Source of the DNA: Tardibacter chloracetimidivorans
GTDB taxonomy: Bacteria > Pseudomonadota > Alphaproteobacteria > Sphingomonadales > Sphingomonadaceae
Assembly (NCBI RefSeq): GCF_001890385.1
Contig: NZ_CP018221.1
Span: 3,297,001 to 3,361,000, forward strand
Direction of reading: 5' to 3'
DNA length: 64,000 bases
Shown: positions 52,759 to 61,777 of the stretch, piece after piece
Numbering within the stretch: position 1 is the stretch's first letter
How the letters are laid out: each line of letters starts with the position of its first letter
The notes under the pieces: generated by a model
What the model was told of the DNA's origin: nothing
The model's database searches: none
What the model saw: only the letters and a program-made list of their open reading frames with translations
Made by a program: the position numbers and the translations under genes

Positions 52759-53634
52759 GTGAGAGTGTTCGTGACAGGCGCGACAGGTTGGGTCGGATCG
52801 GTCGTGGTGCGCGATTTGCAAGACCATGGCCATCAGGTAATCGGTCTTTGTCGATCTGAAGATAAGGCTAGGGCGCTGAAGGCCACGGGCGCTGAAGTCG
52901 TACTAGCGACGATCGATGCGTTAAGCAGCCTGAATCGCGCTGCCGCCTCCGCCGACGCAGTCCTCCATTTAGCGTTCAATCACGATTTCTCGCGCTATGC
53001 GGAAAGCGCGGACGAAGACGCTGGTGCGATCAAGGCTTTAGGCGAGGCTCTCCAAGGCTCCGGCAAACCGCTAATCGTTACTTCCGGTATACCTCGGGTC
53101 ATGTCAGGGGCGATCGCGACCGAGAACGATTTGCCCTCTTCAAGCGCCTTAGTGGGTCGAAAGTCGGAATCGGCCGTCATGGCCCTTGCCGATCTCGGGT
53201 TAAGAGCGGCGACCGTAAGACTGCCGCCTTCGGTGCACGGTGTCGGCGAAACTCATGGATTTGTGCCGATCCTCATCAGGCTGGCACGCGAAAAGGGCGT
53301 GTCTGCCTATATCGGCGAGGGCGGCAATCGGTGGCCGGCGGTCCATATGTCCGACGCGGGCCGCATTTATCGCCTGGCCCTGGAAAGCGGCGTGACGGAA
53401 ACCGTCTATCACGCCGTCGCAGAGGGGGGCGTGCCTTTCAAAGCGATCGCAGAAGTGATCGGCCGCAAGCTGGGCCTTCCGGTGGAAGCGCGTGAGCGCG
53501 AACACTTTGGCTGGTTCGGCGCGGCGGCAGCAGATCTTCCCGCATCCGGCAGTCACACCGCCCGGGTACTAGGCTGGGAGCCCATTGGGCCGGACCTCAT
53601 CGACGATCTGGAGCAGGATGGATATTATCGCTGA
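52759..53634 (+). CDS. NAD-dependent epimerase/dehydratase-family SDR
   Basis: The 291-residue extended SDR begins VRVFVTGATGWVGSVVVRDL (NAD motif TGATGWVG), then VLHLAFNHDF, LIVTSGIPRVMSG, VRLPPSVHGVGETHGF and WPAVHMSDAGRIYRLALESG. It fits the atypical/extended SDR group of NAD(P)-dependent oxidoreductases. Start GTG 52759; GGAG lies seven to ten bases before. It is transcribed divergently from the EthD operon and alone on the plus strand before a degraded region. The substrate is unknown. Confidence 0.88.
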   Translation: MRVFVTGATGWVGSVVVRDLQDHGHQVIGLCRSEDKARALKATGAEVVLATIDALSSLNRAAASADAVLHLAFNHDFSRYAESADEDAGAIKALGEALQGSGKPLIVTSGIPRVMSGAIATENDLPSSSALVGRKSESAVMALADLGLRAATVRLPPSVHGVGETHGFVPILIRLAREKGVSAYIGEGGNRWPAVHMSDAGRIYRLALESGVTETVYHAVAEGGVPFKAIAEVIGRKLGLPVEAREREHFGWFGAAAADLPASGSHTARVLGWEPIGPDLIDDLEQDGYYR

Positions 53635-53901
53635 CCTTTCGCGCTCGTCCGCAGCCGACGGCCTTCGAACGTGCAGGTGTTTGGGCGATCCTGTCAACTG
53701 ACAAGCTTTCCTGTCCCGCAGTTGCCGGCGGAGATCGGCGGCGTGTTCGAAAAGCACCAATGAGGCATGTGATCATTCTTCTTGAAGCCTCTCTTCGCCA
53801 TGCGCCAGTCTGCCCGACCGGAGGGCGGCTTGGATTTTCTTACCCTGTGGATCAAAAAGGCCGCGTTGGGAGCAGGCCTAGCGGCCAGTGCAGGGAGGCG
53901 C
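53635..53901. other. Gene-free stretch before the MFS relic
   Basis: No convincing gene is seen here on either strand. It is the start of a degraded 1.17-kb zone (53635-54805) that also holds the MFS and decarboxylase relics and copy 6 of the regulon module. Confidence 0.5.
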
Positions 53902-54426
53902 TTATGCGACGGCCAAGCCGTCGGCAGGCTCACCTACAATCCGAATCAGCGCGGCGGATATCAGCAACAAGCCAGCGAGCAGCAAAAGTGCGCTGCTGAA
54001 ATCGCCGGTGGCGACACGCAGCATTACGATCACCGCAGGTATAACCAGCCCGCTCACATTGCCGACCACATTGATAAGGGTGAACGCAGCCGCCGCGTGG
54101 GCGAGGCCGCGGAACATTCCCGTTGGAATGCTCCAGAACAGACCCGTAGCAGCGCACAAGCCGGCGATGCCAATGGTCAACGCCACGAATCCGAGCCAGG
54201 GATCGCTGATCAGTCCAGTTGAGCCGAGATCAAGTGCGCCGACAAGGAAACCACCGATTATATGCCAGGATCTTTCCTGCTTCCGATCGGATCTTGCGGC
54301 GTTCAGCAACAATGTCACCGTTCCCACGGCAAAAGGCACCATCGTCAAGAGCATGGCGCGATCGGACCCGATTGCCGGCGATAATTTTCCAATCACGACG
54401 TTGGACCGCCAGTGCGGTCGCCACAT
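53902..54426 (-). pseudogene. Truncated MFS transporter (C-terminal half)
   Basis: A minus-strand frame of about 174 codons encodes only the second half of an MFS protein: the central-loop motif NAARSDRKQERSWHIIGGFL, then GLISDPWLGFVALTIGIAGL, GLFWSIPTGMFRGLAHAAAA and FTLINVVGNVSGLVIPAVIV. These align with the C-terminal helices of aromatic-acid/anion-cation-symporter permeases. The six N-terminal helices are absent and the first residues are out of the family pattern, so this is a remnant. It differs from the intact MFS gene of the island. Confidence 0.75.
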
Positions 54427-54475
54427 TGATGATTGTCGTCATACTTTCTCTCCTCGCGCTTCAATCCTGCAGCGA

Positions 54476-54556
54476 TCAGGAAAAATGATCGTCGAGCTTG
54501 AAGAGCTTGCGGGCGTTATATCCCTCGATCCAGTCACCGACAGCGTCAAGAAACGG
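54476..54556 (-). pseudogene. C-terminal remnant of a third ACMSD-like decarboxylase
   Basis: The minus strand reads APFLDAVGDWIEGYNARKLF then KLDDHFS and stop. The intact copy-1 protein ends GHNARKLFKLDDHLA, so this is the tail of a close relative. An in-frame TAG lies just upstream, and no more of the barrel is found. About 26 codons survive. The rest of the neighbourhood up to the regulon module is unrecognisable. Confidence 0.8.
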
Positions 54557-54684
54557 GGCGTGTTGCTACCGCTCTCAAAAGTGATCCGGCACCATTATCC
54601 GCGCACCCATAGTCATGGAGCGCGAACTGGCTCGTGGCGACGAACGACTTTTTGATCAGGCGCGAAAATTGCGTCGCGACAGCA

Positions 54685-54725
54685 GCATAGACAAGCCTGA
54701 TGGGCTGCATCCAAACTCAGTATTT
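54685..54725 (+). promoter_or_regulatory. 41-nt regulon module, copy 6 (flavin monooxygenase operon, plus strand)
   Basis: Plus strand: GCATAGACAAGCCTGAT, six bases, CATCCAAA, five bases, TATTT. It matches copy 1 at 29 of 41 positions with no gaps but is in the opposite orientation, and again points toward the gene it precedes. It ends 80 bp before the monooxygenase ATG. This is the copy that links the plus-strand genes to the minus-strand operons. Confidence 0.7.
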
Positions 54726-54805
54726 GTCCGCTCATGGGTGATGTGGTTGCCTAATCGCATGAGGATCGCGCCACCGGGTTGGTGGCTTAAAGGGGCCTGC
54801 GGATA

Positions 54806-55987
54806 ATGAGCGACGTCAGAAAACTGGAGCCGGCCAACATCACGCTGAGCGAAGTCATCGACCGCACAGAGGCGCTTTTGCCGGCGATCGCAGATCGGGC
54901 ACTTCAGACCGAACGGGATCGCAACATTCCGATCGAGACGATCCGCGAGATCCGCGCAGCCGGGCTTGACCGCGTGATGCAGCCGCAACGATGGGGTGGC
55001 TTCGGCCTGGACGTCGATGCTTTCTTCGAGATCTGTTGGCGATTGTCGTCCGCTTGCGGCTCGACGGGCTGGGTCTACGCACAGTCGGCGATGCAGAAAT
55101 GGTCACTTTCTTACGCGTCTGATAAGGCGTTGGCCGACCTTTTCCAGCAAAGGGACGTGCGCACCTGTTGCGCTTTCAATCCGCGCGGTGCGCATGTTGA
55201 ACCGGTCCCAGGTGGCTGGAACGTGACCGGGCGCTGGCAATGGGCAAGTGGCTGCCTCCACGCCGATTGGGCGTTGCTCGCCGCTATGGTCCCAGAATCC
55301 TCTGCGCCCGTGCTCCTCCTTGTGCCCAAAGAGGATTTCCTTATCGAGGACACTTGGCACGTGTCCGGTCTGCGCGGTACGGCCAGCAACGATATTGTCA
55401 TTGAGCACCCGCTGTTTGTGCCAGGTCATCGCTTTGCGCCGATGCGCGCAACCGACGACACTGCGCTTATGACCTATGGTAACGGCTCGTTCGGTGCGCC
55501 ACAGGCGTCGATCACGCCATGGGGCGTGGTCACGCCGGTAATCGGAATGGCGCAGGGCGCGCTCAGGGCTTATGAAGATTCGACACGCGATCGGCTGTCC
55601 GCCTTTGGAGGGCAGAAGGTCGCTCAGATGGTCGGGCCGCAGATGCGCATCAGCGAGGCGGCGGCAAAGATCGACGCCGCACGGGCCCTGGCGCGTAATG
55701 ATATTAGCGAAGCGATAGCGCGCGGCAAAGCGGGCGACTCGTTCAGCAACGATGATCGTGTTCGTTTCCGCCGGGACCATGCTTTCATCGTCAACCTCTG
55801 CTATGATGCGACGATGATGCTTGCCCGCGCCGCAGGCGCGAATTCGCTGTTCGAGACGAACCCGATCCAGCGCTTCCTGCGCGACCTGCATGCCGGTTCG
55901 ATGCAGATTGCGAGTAATTGGGACGAGCAGGCGGAGTCCTATGGCCGCGTGCGCATGGGCGGCGAGCCGAATGGCAGCATGTGGTAA
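54806..55987 (+). CDS. Flavin-dependent monooxygenase, oxygenase component (HsaA/HpaB-type, acyl-CoA dehydrogenase fold)
   Basis: The 393-residue protein has the acyl-CoA dehydrogenase fold but the HsaA/group D flavin monooxygenase pattern: MQPQRWGGFGLDVDAFFEIC, RLSSACGSTGWVYAQSAMQK, GRWQWASGCLHADWALLAAM, VSGLRGTASNDIVIE and FLRDLHAGSMQIASNWDEQA. Such enzymes use reduced flavin from a partner reductase to hydroxylate phenols to catechols, as HsaA does in steroid degradation. The reductase gene follows after 188 bp. The product would suit the extradiol dioxygenase of the island. Confidence 0.9.
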   Translation: MSDVRKLEPANITLSEVIDRTEALLPAIADRALQTERDRNIPIETIREIRAAGLDRVMQPQRWGGFGLDVDAFFEICWRLSSACGSTGWVYAQSAMQKWSLSYASDKALADLFQQRDVRTCCAFNPRGAHVEPVPGGWNVTGRWQWASGCLHADWALLAAMVPESSAPVLLLVPKEDFLIEDTWHVSGLRGTASNDIVIEHPLFVPGHRFAPMRATDDTALMTYGNGSFGAPQASITPWGVVTPVIGMAQGALRAYEDSTRDRLSAFGGQKVAQMVGPQMRISEAAAKIDAARALARNDISEAIARGKAGDSFSNDDRVRFRRDHAFIVNLCYDATMMLARAAGANSLFETNPIQRFLRDLHAGSMQIASNWDEQAESYGRVRMGGEPNGSMW

Positions 55988-56175
55988 TCGATTCACGGTG
56001 GCTATCCGTCGCCGACGGGCGCTGGCGTGAGGGCCAATTCAAACTCACCGGAAAGAGCCGCCCAGAGGCGCCGCGTCGCCGTGTGCCCGACCGACGGGGC
56101 GCGGCTTTATTCACTTCGGCGGGGAGAGCCCGGTAGCGCAAAAAAGGCATCAATCGAGATAGTCAGGGACCAGGT

Positions 56176-56700
56176 GTGGCAATATCGATAGACAGCGCAA
56201 CCTTCCGGAGGGTTCTTGGCCACTATCCGACCGGTGTCTGTGCAATAACGGCGATGGAGAACGACAGGCCCGTCGGGATGATCGTCGGTACCTTTACCTC
56301 CGTATCGCTGGCTCCCCCTTTGGTCGCCTTCTTTCCAGACCGCAAGTCGCGCAGCTGGCAACGCATCCGGGCCGTGGGGCGCTTCTGTGTAAATGTGCTT
56401 GGGGCCGATCAACTCCATCTATGCCAGGCGCTCGCATCGGGAGGCGACGACAAGTTCTCCGCCATCCGCTGGACCATAAACGAATTCGGATTGCCAATCC
56501 TCGACGACGTCATTGCATGGATTTTGTGCGACCTGCATGCAGTGCACGAGACCGGCGATCACGACATCGCGCTAGGCCATGTTCGAATGCTTGATGTCGA
56601 AAGCTCGAAGAAACCGCTGATCTTCTGTAAGGGCGGCTACGGCAAGCTGGAGTGGGCGACGCCCCCGAGCTCGGTTCGGGCGGCTGCGGGCGCAAAGTAA
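56176..56700 (+). CDS. Flavin reductase (HsaB/HpaC-type)
   Basis: The 174-residue protein has the flavin-reductase FMN-binding split-barrel pattern: FRRVLGHYPTGVCAITAMEN, GMIVGTFTSVSLAPPLVAFF, FCVNVLGADQLHLCQALA and DHDIALGHVRMLDV. It would supply FMNH2 or FADH2 to the monooxygenase encoded just upstream. The start is GTG 56176. No recognisable sequence occurs in the 188-bp gap before it or the 267-bp gap after it. Confidence 0.92.
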   Translation: MAISIDSATFRRVLGHYPTGVCAITAMENDRPVGMIVGTFTSVSLAPPLVAFFPDRKSRSWQRIRAVGRFCVNVLGADQLHLCQALASGGDDKFSAIRWTINEFGLPILDDVIAWILCDLHAVHETGDHDIALGHVRMLDVESSKKPLIFCKGGYGKLEWATPPSSVRAAAGAK

Positions 56701-56967
56701 CACCCCCTAACAGCATTGGCCCCATACCCCCCGTATTTGCCTATCTATCTCGCCGAGGATCGATAATCCAAGGTCTACCGACTGTCGCTAGAAGTCTAAG
56801 CAGCATAAATGCTTCTGATGGTACGCATCCAAAGTGAGGATTTGTCTCCGTTAGCGAAGGGTGCTTTTCCATATCGAGCAAGCGTTTCAAGCGGGCTGAT
56901 GCGGAGGCGACAGCGTCGTCCCGGCGCAGCTTCTTGTGCCAATGATCCTATCCTCGGGAGAGAGCCC

Positions 56968-57999
56968 ATGTCGCGAACAATTAACATCCACGGTCATTTG
57001 ATTCTCCCGCAGTTGATGGGCTTGGCGGGCGAGCAGGGTCCCGAGATAATTTGGCATGACGATGGCCGCGCCAGCATGCGTATCGGTAGCCGGTTTACCA
57101 AGCTCGTGACCGTCGACTCGAAGGAAGACGAGAAAACGCTCGGGGCTCGTGCGACAACAGAGAAATTCCTGAAAAGCTGGTCAGATCCCAAGATACGTGT
57201 CGCCGAGATGGACGAGATTGGCACCGATGTTATGGGCATCACCAACAACGCCCAGATGTACTTCTACCAAATCGAGCCCAATCTGGCGATTACGTTCCAA
57301 CAGACGGCGAACGACCTGCTGGCGGAGTATTGCGAGGCAGCGCCTGATCGCTTCTTCTTCATGGCGACACTCCCGCTGCAGGATCTCGACGCATCCGCAC
57401 GTGAACTCGATCGGGCGATCAAGCTGGGTGCGCGGGGCATTCACGTCGGCGCGCACAGCCTGGGGGCTTATGAGCTATATTCCGAGGAACTCTGGCCGCT
57501 GTTCAGCACCATGGCGGACGCCGGTCTCCCCTTGTTCGTCCACCCCTATCCGTTTCAGTTGGCGGGAGCGGCGCCGACGCGCTTCGGCGGTCCGATGCTT
57601 GAATTTCCGTATCAGTCGTCCATCGCGGTAACCCATTTAATCCTCGGCGGCACGATGGATGCGGTCCCCAACCTTAATGTTTGCATCTCGCATGGCGGCG
57701 GCTTCATCCCGTATCAATTCGGGCGTATCGAGGCCTTTGCGGAGATCAATCCCAACAATCGCGCCAAGCGCCCTTTGCGGGAATATTTGCCCCGTTTTTA
57801 CTTCGATAACCTCATTCACGATCCCGTCGCGCGCCAGTATCTGGTCGACTGGATGGGCGCCTCGAACGTGTTTGTCGGCGACAATTACCGGGGCTTAGAC
57901 TCAGCGGACGGCTTCGCGTTCCTCAAGGATCTTAAGCTAACCCAGGAAGAATCGGATGCGATCTCGGGGAATAATGCAGCCCGCCTTTTCCATCTTTGA
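56968..57999 (+). CDS. ACMSD-like amidohydrolase-superfamily protein (copy 2)
   Basis: The 343-residue TIM barrel is clearly paralogous to the copy at 38964-40034. The shared blocks are DRFFFMATLPLQDLDAS, GARGIHVGAHSLGAYELYSE, LPLFVHPYPFQ, CISHGGGFIPYQFGRIEAF and LIHDPVARQYLVDWMGA. The metal motif is HGH (residues 8 and 10). The aspartate-containing loop reads VGDNYRGLDS instead of GDNHGGMDS. GGGAGAGAG precedes ATG 56968; the frame further upstream is not conserved. Decarboxylation or hydrolysis of an aromatic or ring-opened acid is likely; it overlaps no neighbour but is 26 bp from the cyclase gene. Confidence 0.88.
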   Translation: MSRTINIHGHLILPQLMGLAGEQGPEIIWHDDGRASMRIGSRFTKLVTVDSKEDEKTLGARATTEKFLKSWSDPKIRVAEMDEIGTDVMGITNNAQMYFYQIEPNLAITFQQTANDLLAEYCEAAPDRFFFMATLPLQDLDASARELDRAIKLGARGIHVGAHSLGAYELYSEELWPLFSTMADAGLPLFVHPYPFQLAGAAPTRFGGPMLEFPYQSSIAVTHLILGGTMDAVPNLNVCISHGGGFIPYQFGRIEAFAEINPNNRAKRPLREYLPRFYFDNLIHDPVARQYLVDWMGASNVFVGDNYRGLDSADGFAFLKDLKLTQEESDAISGNNAARLFHL

Positions 58000-58025
58000 C
58001 CGGAGCTTTGCATCCGAGGGTAATC

Positions 58026-58802
58026 ATGAAGCACAGTATCGTCGATCTTTCGATCTATCTGGAAAACGATGTCATTTCGGACCCTGCGCCGTTCCGGCCC
58101 CGGATCGATTATATCGACCATAAGATGTCGGTGCCAGAGCTGGCAGGCTTCTTTCCCGGACTGAAGCCCGAAGACTTGCCCGACGAGGAAGCATGGGCAA
58201 TCGAACGTATCGAACTTATCACGCACAATGGCACGCATCTCGACGCGCCTTATCACTTCGCTTCGACGATGAACAAAGGCGAGCGCGCGATCACGATCGA
58301 CGAGGTTCCTCTCGACTGGTGCTTTCAGCCGGGCATCAAACTGGACTTCCGCCACTTCGACGACGGCTATGTCGCGACCGCAGCCGATGTCGAGGCGGAA
58401 TTGGACCGGATCGGCCACACTCTGTCGCCGCTTGAGATCGTGGTCGTCAACACGTCCGCTGGAAAGCGTTACGGACAGGACGACTATGTAACCGCCGGCT
58501 GCGGCATGGGCTATGAGGCGACCATGTATCTCCTTGAACGCGGTGTCCGGCTGACGGGCACCGATGGCTGGAGCTGGGATGCTCCCTTCATTTACACGAA
58601 GGAGAAATATCTCGCGACTGGCAACGCGAAGCTGATCTGGGAAGGGCATAAAGCAAGCCGCGACATCGGCTATTGCCATCTGGAAAAGCTGCATAATCTC
58701 GAGGCGCTTCCACCAACCGGCTTCACGATCGCCTGCTTCCCGATGAAAATCCGGGCTGCCTCCGCCGGCTGGACGCGCGCCGTCGCTATTCTGCCATCGT
58801 GA
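58026..58802 (+). CDS. Cyclase-family metal-dependent hydrolase (kynurenine formamidase-like)
   Basis: The 258-residue protein has the cyclase-family metal motif HNGTHLDAPYHF (residues about 67-78), followed by VVVNTSAGKRYG and GVRLTGTDGWSWDAP. Members hydrolyse amides, esters or lactones, including kynurenine formamidase and isatin hydrolase. A role in opening a lactone or hydrolysing a ring-cleavage product is possible. GAGGG precedes ATG 58026. It follows the second ACMSD-like gene and precedes the acyl-CoA synthetase. Confidence 0.88.
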   Translation: MKHSIVDLSIYLENDVISDPAPFRPRIDYIDHKMSVPELAGFFPGLKPEDLPDEEAWAIERIELITHNGTHLDAPYHFASTMNKGERAITIDEVPLDWCFQPGIKLDFRHFDDGYVATAADVEAELDRIGHTLSPLEIVVVNTSAGKRYGQDDYVTAGCGMGYEATMYLLERGVRLTGTDGWSWDAPFIYTKEKYLATGNAKLIWEGHKASRDIGYCHLEKLHNLEALPPTGFTIACFPMKIRAASAGWTRAVAILPS

Positions 58803-58937
58803 ACCCATGTCCGACGGTTCTCCCATGATCACACTGTCGCATATCGGTGCCCTGACGATGCTCTATCGGCGCCGCCGATCAGTGTCGCAGAATCTGAGGC
58901 TGGTGCTGTTGCAGCCATCAACAAGAGGAGACGAACG

Positions 58938-60596
58938 GTGAGCAGATCGCGCTCTGATCATAGCCTGCCGCAATATGCTGACGCTGTCGCCGCTTTCGAC
59001 CTGTCGGCTGTCCAGGCCATCCTCTTCGCGCCATCCACCGGGTCAATGAACCCCGCCGAAATCTGCTGCGACCGGCATGCCGGTGATCCCTCGCGAATAG
59101 CATTGCGCTGCCGGAACTTATCCGGCGAGGTGAGCGAATTGAGCTTCGCGGATCTCAAATATCACTCCGAGCGTCTTGCGCGACTTCTCGCGTCCCTGGG
59201 GGTAACCAAGGGGGACCGCGTCGCCGGTCTGCTGCCTCGAACACCGGAACTCCTGATCACGATCTTGGCGACATGGCGTCTCGGCGGCGTGTATCAGCCG
59301 CTTTTCACCGCCTTTGGACCAAAAGCGATCGAGCACAGGCTTTCCGAAGGCGCGACGAAGGTTGTTGTTACGAATGGCGAGCAGCGGGGGAAGGTTGCCC
59401 AGCATCTCGTCGTCTCCGTCGTTTGTGTCGGCGGTTCCATGCCGGGCGATTATGATTTCTGGGGGGACGTCGAGGCCGACGATACGATCGATGAGCCGGT
59501 TTCCTGCACCGAGGACGACCCATTCCTCATCATGTTCACCTCTGGCACGACGGGTGCCGCAAAACCGCTCCTCGTTCCACTTCGGGCAATAGCGGCCTTC
59601 GTCCGTTACATGGTCGATGCCGTTGATCTGAGGCCGGACGATCGGTTCTGGAATCTGGCCGACCCAGGCTGGGCCTATGGCCTCTATTATGCGGTAATCG
59701 GCCCGCTTGCGCTCGGTTTGACGACGACCTTCGACGAGCGGCCCTTCTCCGTGGAAAGTACCATCGCTACCATCCGAGAACTCGGGATCACCAACCTCGC
59801 GGGGTCACCCAGCGCCTATCGTCTCCTGATGGGAACGGGCACGGAAGCCGCGCGTGCCCTCAGAGGTCAACTGAGAGCCGTTAGCAGCGCGGGCGAGCCG
59901 CTCAATGCCGAGATCATCCGATGGTTCGCAGACGCGGTCGACACGCCGATATTCGACCATTACGGCCAGACCGAGACTGGTATGGTGTTGTGCAATCACC
60001 ACGGCCTCGATCATCCCGTCCACGTCGGATCGGCCGGTTTTGCCTCGCCCGGGCATCGGGTGGTGATCCTATCCGACGATGGTCAGGAACTCGGTACGGG
60101 CGTTCCCGGTGTGCTTGCGCTCGACCGTACTCGCTCACCACTGATGTGGTTCACAGGCTACCTCGGGCGGCCAACCAAGGCGTTTTCAGGCAATTATTAC
60201 CTGACGGGCGACATCTGCGAATTGAATGAAGACGGCAGCATCTCGTTCGTGGGCCGCTCCGACGACGTGATCACTACCTCCGGCTATCGGGTTGGCCCGT
60301 TCGACGTCGAAAGCGCGCTGCTTGAGCATGCCGCCGTGCTGGAATCCGCCGTCATCGGTAAACCCGATCCGGAGCGGACCGAGATCATCAAGGCGTTTGT
60401 GGTACTGCAAGAAGGATACGATCCCTCAACGGACCTCGCCGAGGCGATGAGGCTTCATGTCAAGGTGCGCCTGTCGGCCCACGCCTATCCGCGAGAGATC
60501 GAATTCGTGCCCTCCCTGCCTAAGACCCCCAGCGGCAAGCTCCAGCGCTTCCTGCTGCGCAACGCCGAAATCGCCAAGGCCGAGCAGGCTGCCTGA
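58938..60596 (+). CDS. Acyl-CoA synthetase (AMP-forming)
   Basis: The 552-residue ANL enzyme has the P-loop MFTSGTTGAAKPLL and the A5 motif FDHYGQTETGM. The A7/A8 region is YYLTGDICELNEDGSISFVG then SDDVITTSGYRVGPFDVES, and the catalytic lysine is in TPSGKLQRFLL near the C-terminus. It resembles medium-chain and benzoate-type acyl-CoA ligases. It would activate the side chain or ring-derived acid for beta-oxidation by the three genes that follow. The start is GTG 58938 behind GAGGAG. Confidence 0.93.
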   Translation: MSRSRSDHSLPQYADAVAAFDLSAVQAILFAPSTGSMNPAEICCDRHAGDPSRIALRCRNLSGEVSELSFADLKYHSERLARLLASLGVTKGDRVAGLLPRTPELLITILATWRLGGVYQPLFTAFGPKAIEHRLSEGATKVVVTNGEQRGKVAQHLVVSVVCVGGSMPGDYDFWGDVEADDTIDEPVSCTEDDPFLIMFTSGTTGAAKPLLVPLRAIAAFVRYMVDAVDLRPDDRFWNLADPGWAYGLYYAVIGPLALGLTTTFDERPFSVESTIATIRELGITNLAGSPSAYRLLMGTGTEAARALRGQLRAVSSAGEPLNAEIIRWFADAVDTPIFDHYGQTETGMVLCNHHGLDHPVHVGSAGFASPGHRVVILSDDGQELGTGVPGVLALDRTRSPLMWFTGYLGRPTKAFSGNYYLTGDICELNEDGSISFVGRSDDVITTSGYRVGPFDVESALLEHAAVLESAVIGKPDPERTEIIKAFVVLQEGYDPSTDLAEAMRLHVKVRLSAHAYPREIEFVPSLPKTPSGKLQRFLLRNAEIAKAEQAA

Positions 60597-60639
60597 ACCG
60601 CGCGGTGGCATCCGTGCCTGTTGACGGACAAATGATGAG

Positions 60640-61767
60640 ATGGTGATCAACGACACGCAGCAGGCCATCGTCGACACAGTGCGGCAGTTTATCCGCAAGG
60701 AGGTTGCCCACCGTACCCTGCAGTTCGAGGCAGCAACAGCCTTTCCACGCTCGCTCTTCGAGGAGATGGGGAGGCTCGGGCTGATGGGCGTGACGGCGCC
60801 TGAAGCCTATGGCGGTGCCGAGCTTGACTATGTCTCCTATGCGCTCGCCCTCATGGAGGTTGCTGCCGGAGACGGCGCCCTCTCGACGATCATGTCCATC
60901 CAGAACTCGATCATGGTGTCCGGGCTGCTGAGGTTCGGTTCCCCCGCGCAGAAGGAGCAATGGCTGCCGCCGCTTATCGCAGGGCGTTCGATCGGTGCCT
61001 TCGCGCTTACCGAGGCCGATGCCGGTTCTGACGCGGCGGCGATACGCTGCCGAGCCGTCCGCGAAGGGTCCGGCTGGCGACTTGATGGCGCCAAGCAATT
61101 CATCACCTCCGGTCGTATCGCCGATATCGCGATGGTGATTGCCGTCACCGATCCCGCGGCGGGCAAAAGGGGCATCTCAGCGTTCCTGGTTCCGACCGGC
61201 ACCCAAGGCTATCTCGTCGATAAGGTCGAGCATAAGCTCGGACAGTGTGCCTCCGACACCTGTGCGCTGCGGTTCGACGGGTGTTTCGTCGAAGGCGATG
61301 CGTTGTTCGGCCCCGAAGGGCGCGGCTATTCGATCGCGCTCGCCAATCTGGAGGCCGGCCGCATCGGCATCGCCGCCCAGGCCGTCGGCATGGCGCAGGC
61401 GGCCATGCGAATCGCGGTCAACTATGCCCGCGAACGCGTTTCTATGGGCAAGCCCATCATCGATCATCAGGCTGTAGGGTTCAGGCTGGCCGACCTCGCC
61501 GCGCGTCTCGAAGCCGCGCGCCAGCTCGTGTTTCATGCCGCCAGCCTCAAGGATGCCGGAGAGCCGTGCCTGGCCGAGGCTTCGATGGCCAAGCTGGTCG
61601 CCAGCGAAACCGCGGAAACTGTCGTCTCGGGTGCCATCCAGACTCTTGGAGGCTACGGCTATCTCGAAGAATTCGGCCTTGCAAAAATCTTCCGCGATGT
61701 ACGCGTTTGCCAGATCTACGAGGGTACCTCGGACATCCAACGCATGGTCATCGCGCGCAGCCTTTAA
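60640..61767 (+). CDS. Acyl-CoA dehydrogenase
   Basis: The 375-residue protein has GVTAPEAYGGAELDYVSYAL, GAFALTEADAGSDAAAIR, LDGAKQFITSGRIADIAMVI, RIGIAAQAVGMAQAAMRIAV, GYGYLEEFGLAKIFRDVRVC and QIYEGTSDIQRMVIAR, where the glutamate of YEGT is the usual catalytic base of short/branched-chain acyl-CoA dehydrogenases. It introduces the 2,3-double bond in a CoA ester. It lies 43 bp after the synthetase gene and 10 bp before the thiolase start. Confidence 0.95.
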   Translation: MVINDTQQAIVDTVRQFIRKEVAHRTLQFEAATAFPRSLFEEMGRLGLMGVTAPEAYGGAELDYVSYALALMEVAAGDGALSTIMSIQNSIMVSGLLRFGSPAQKEQWLPPLIAGRSIGAFALTEADAGSDAAAIRCRAVREGSGWRLDGAKQFITSGRIADIAMVIAVTDPAAGKRGISAFLVPTGTQGYLVDKVEHKLGQCASDTCALRFDGCFVEGDALFGPEGRGYSIALANLEAGRIGIAAQAVGMAQAAMRIAVNYARERVSMGKPIIDHQAVGFRLADLAARLEAARQLVFHAASLKDAGEPCLAEASMAKLVASETAETVVSGAIQTLGGYGYLEEFGLAKIFRDVRVCQIYEGTSDIQRMVIARSL

Positions 61768-61777
61768 GGAAATGAAC

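Noticed and set aside
58803-58937. ATCAGT near 58890 as a further regulon module before the acyl-CoA synthetase
   Set aside because: The second half of the module (CATYGAAA and TATTT at the fixed distance) is absent.
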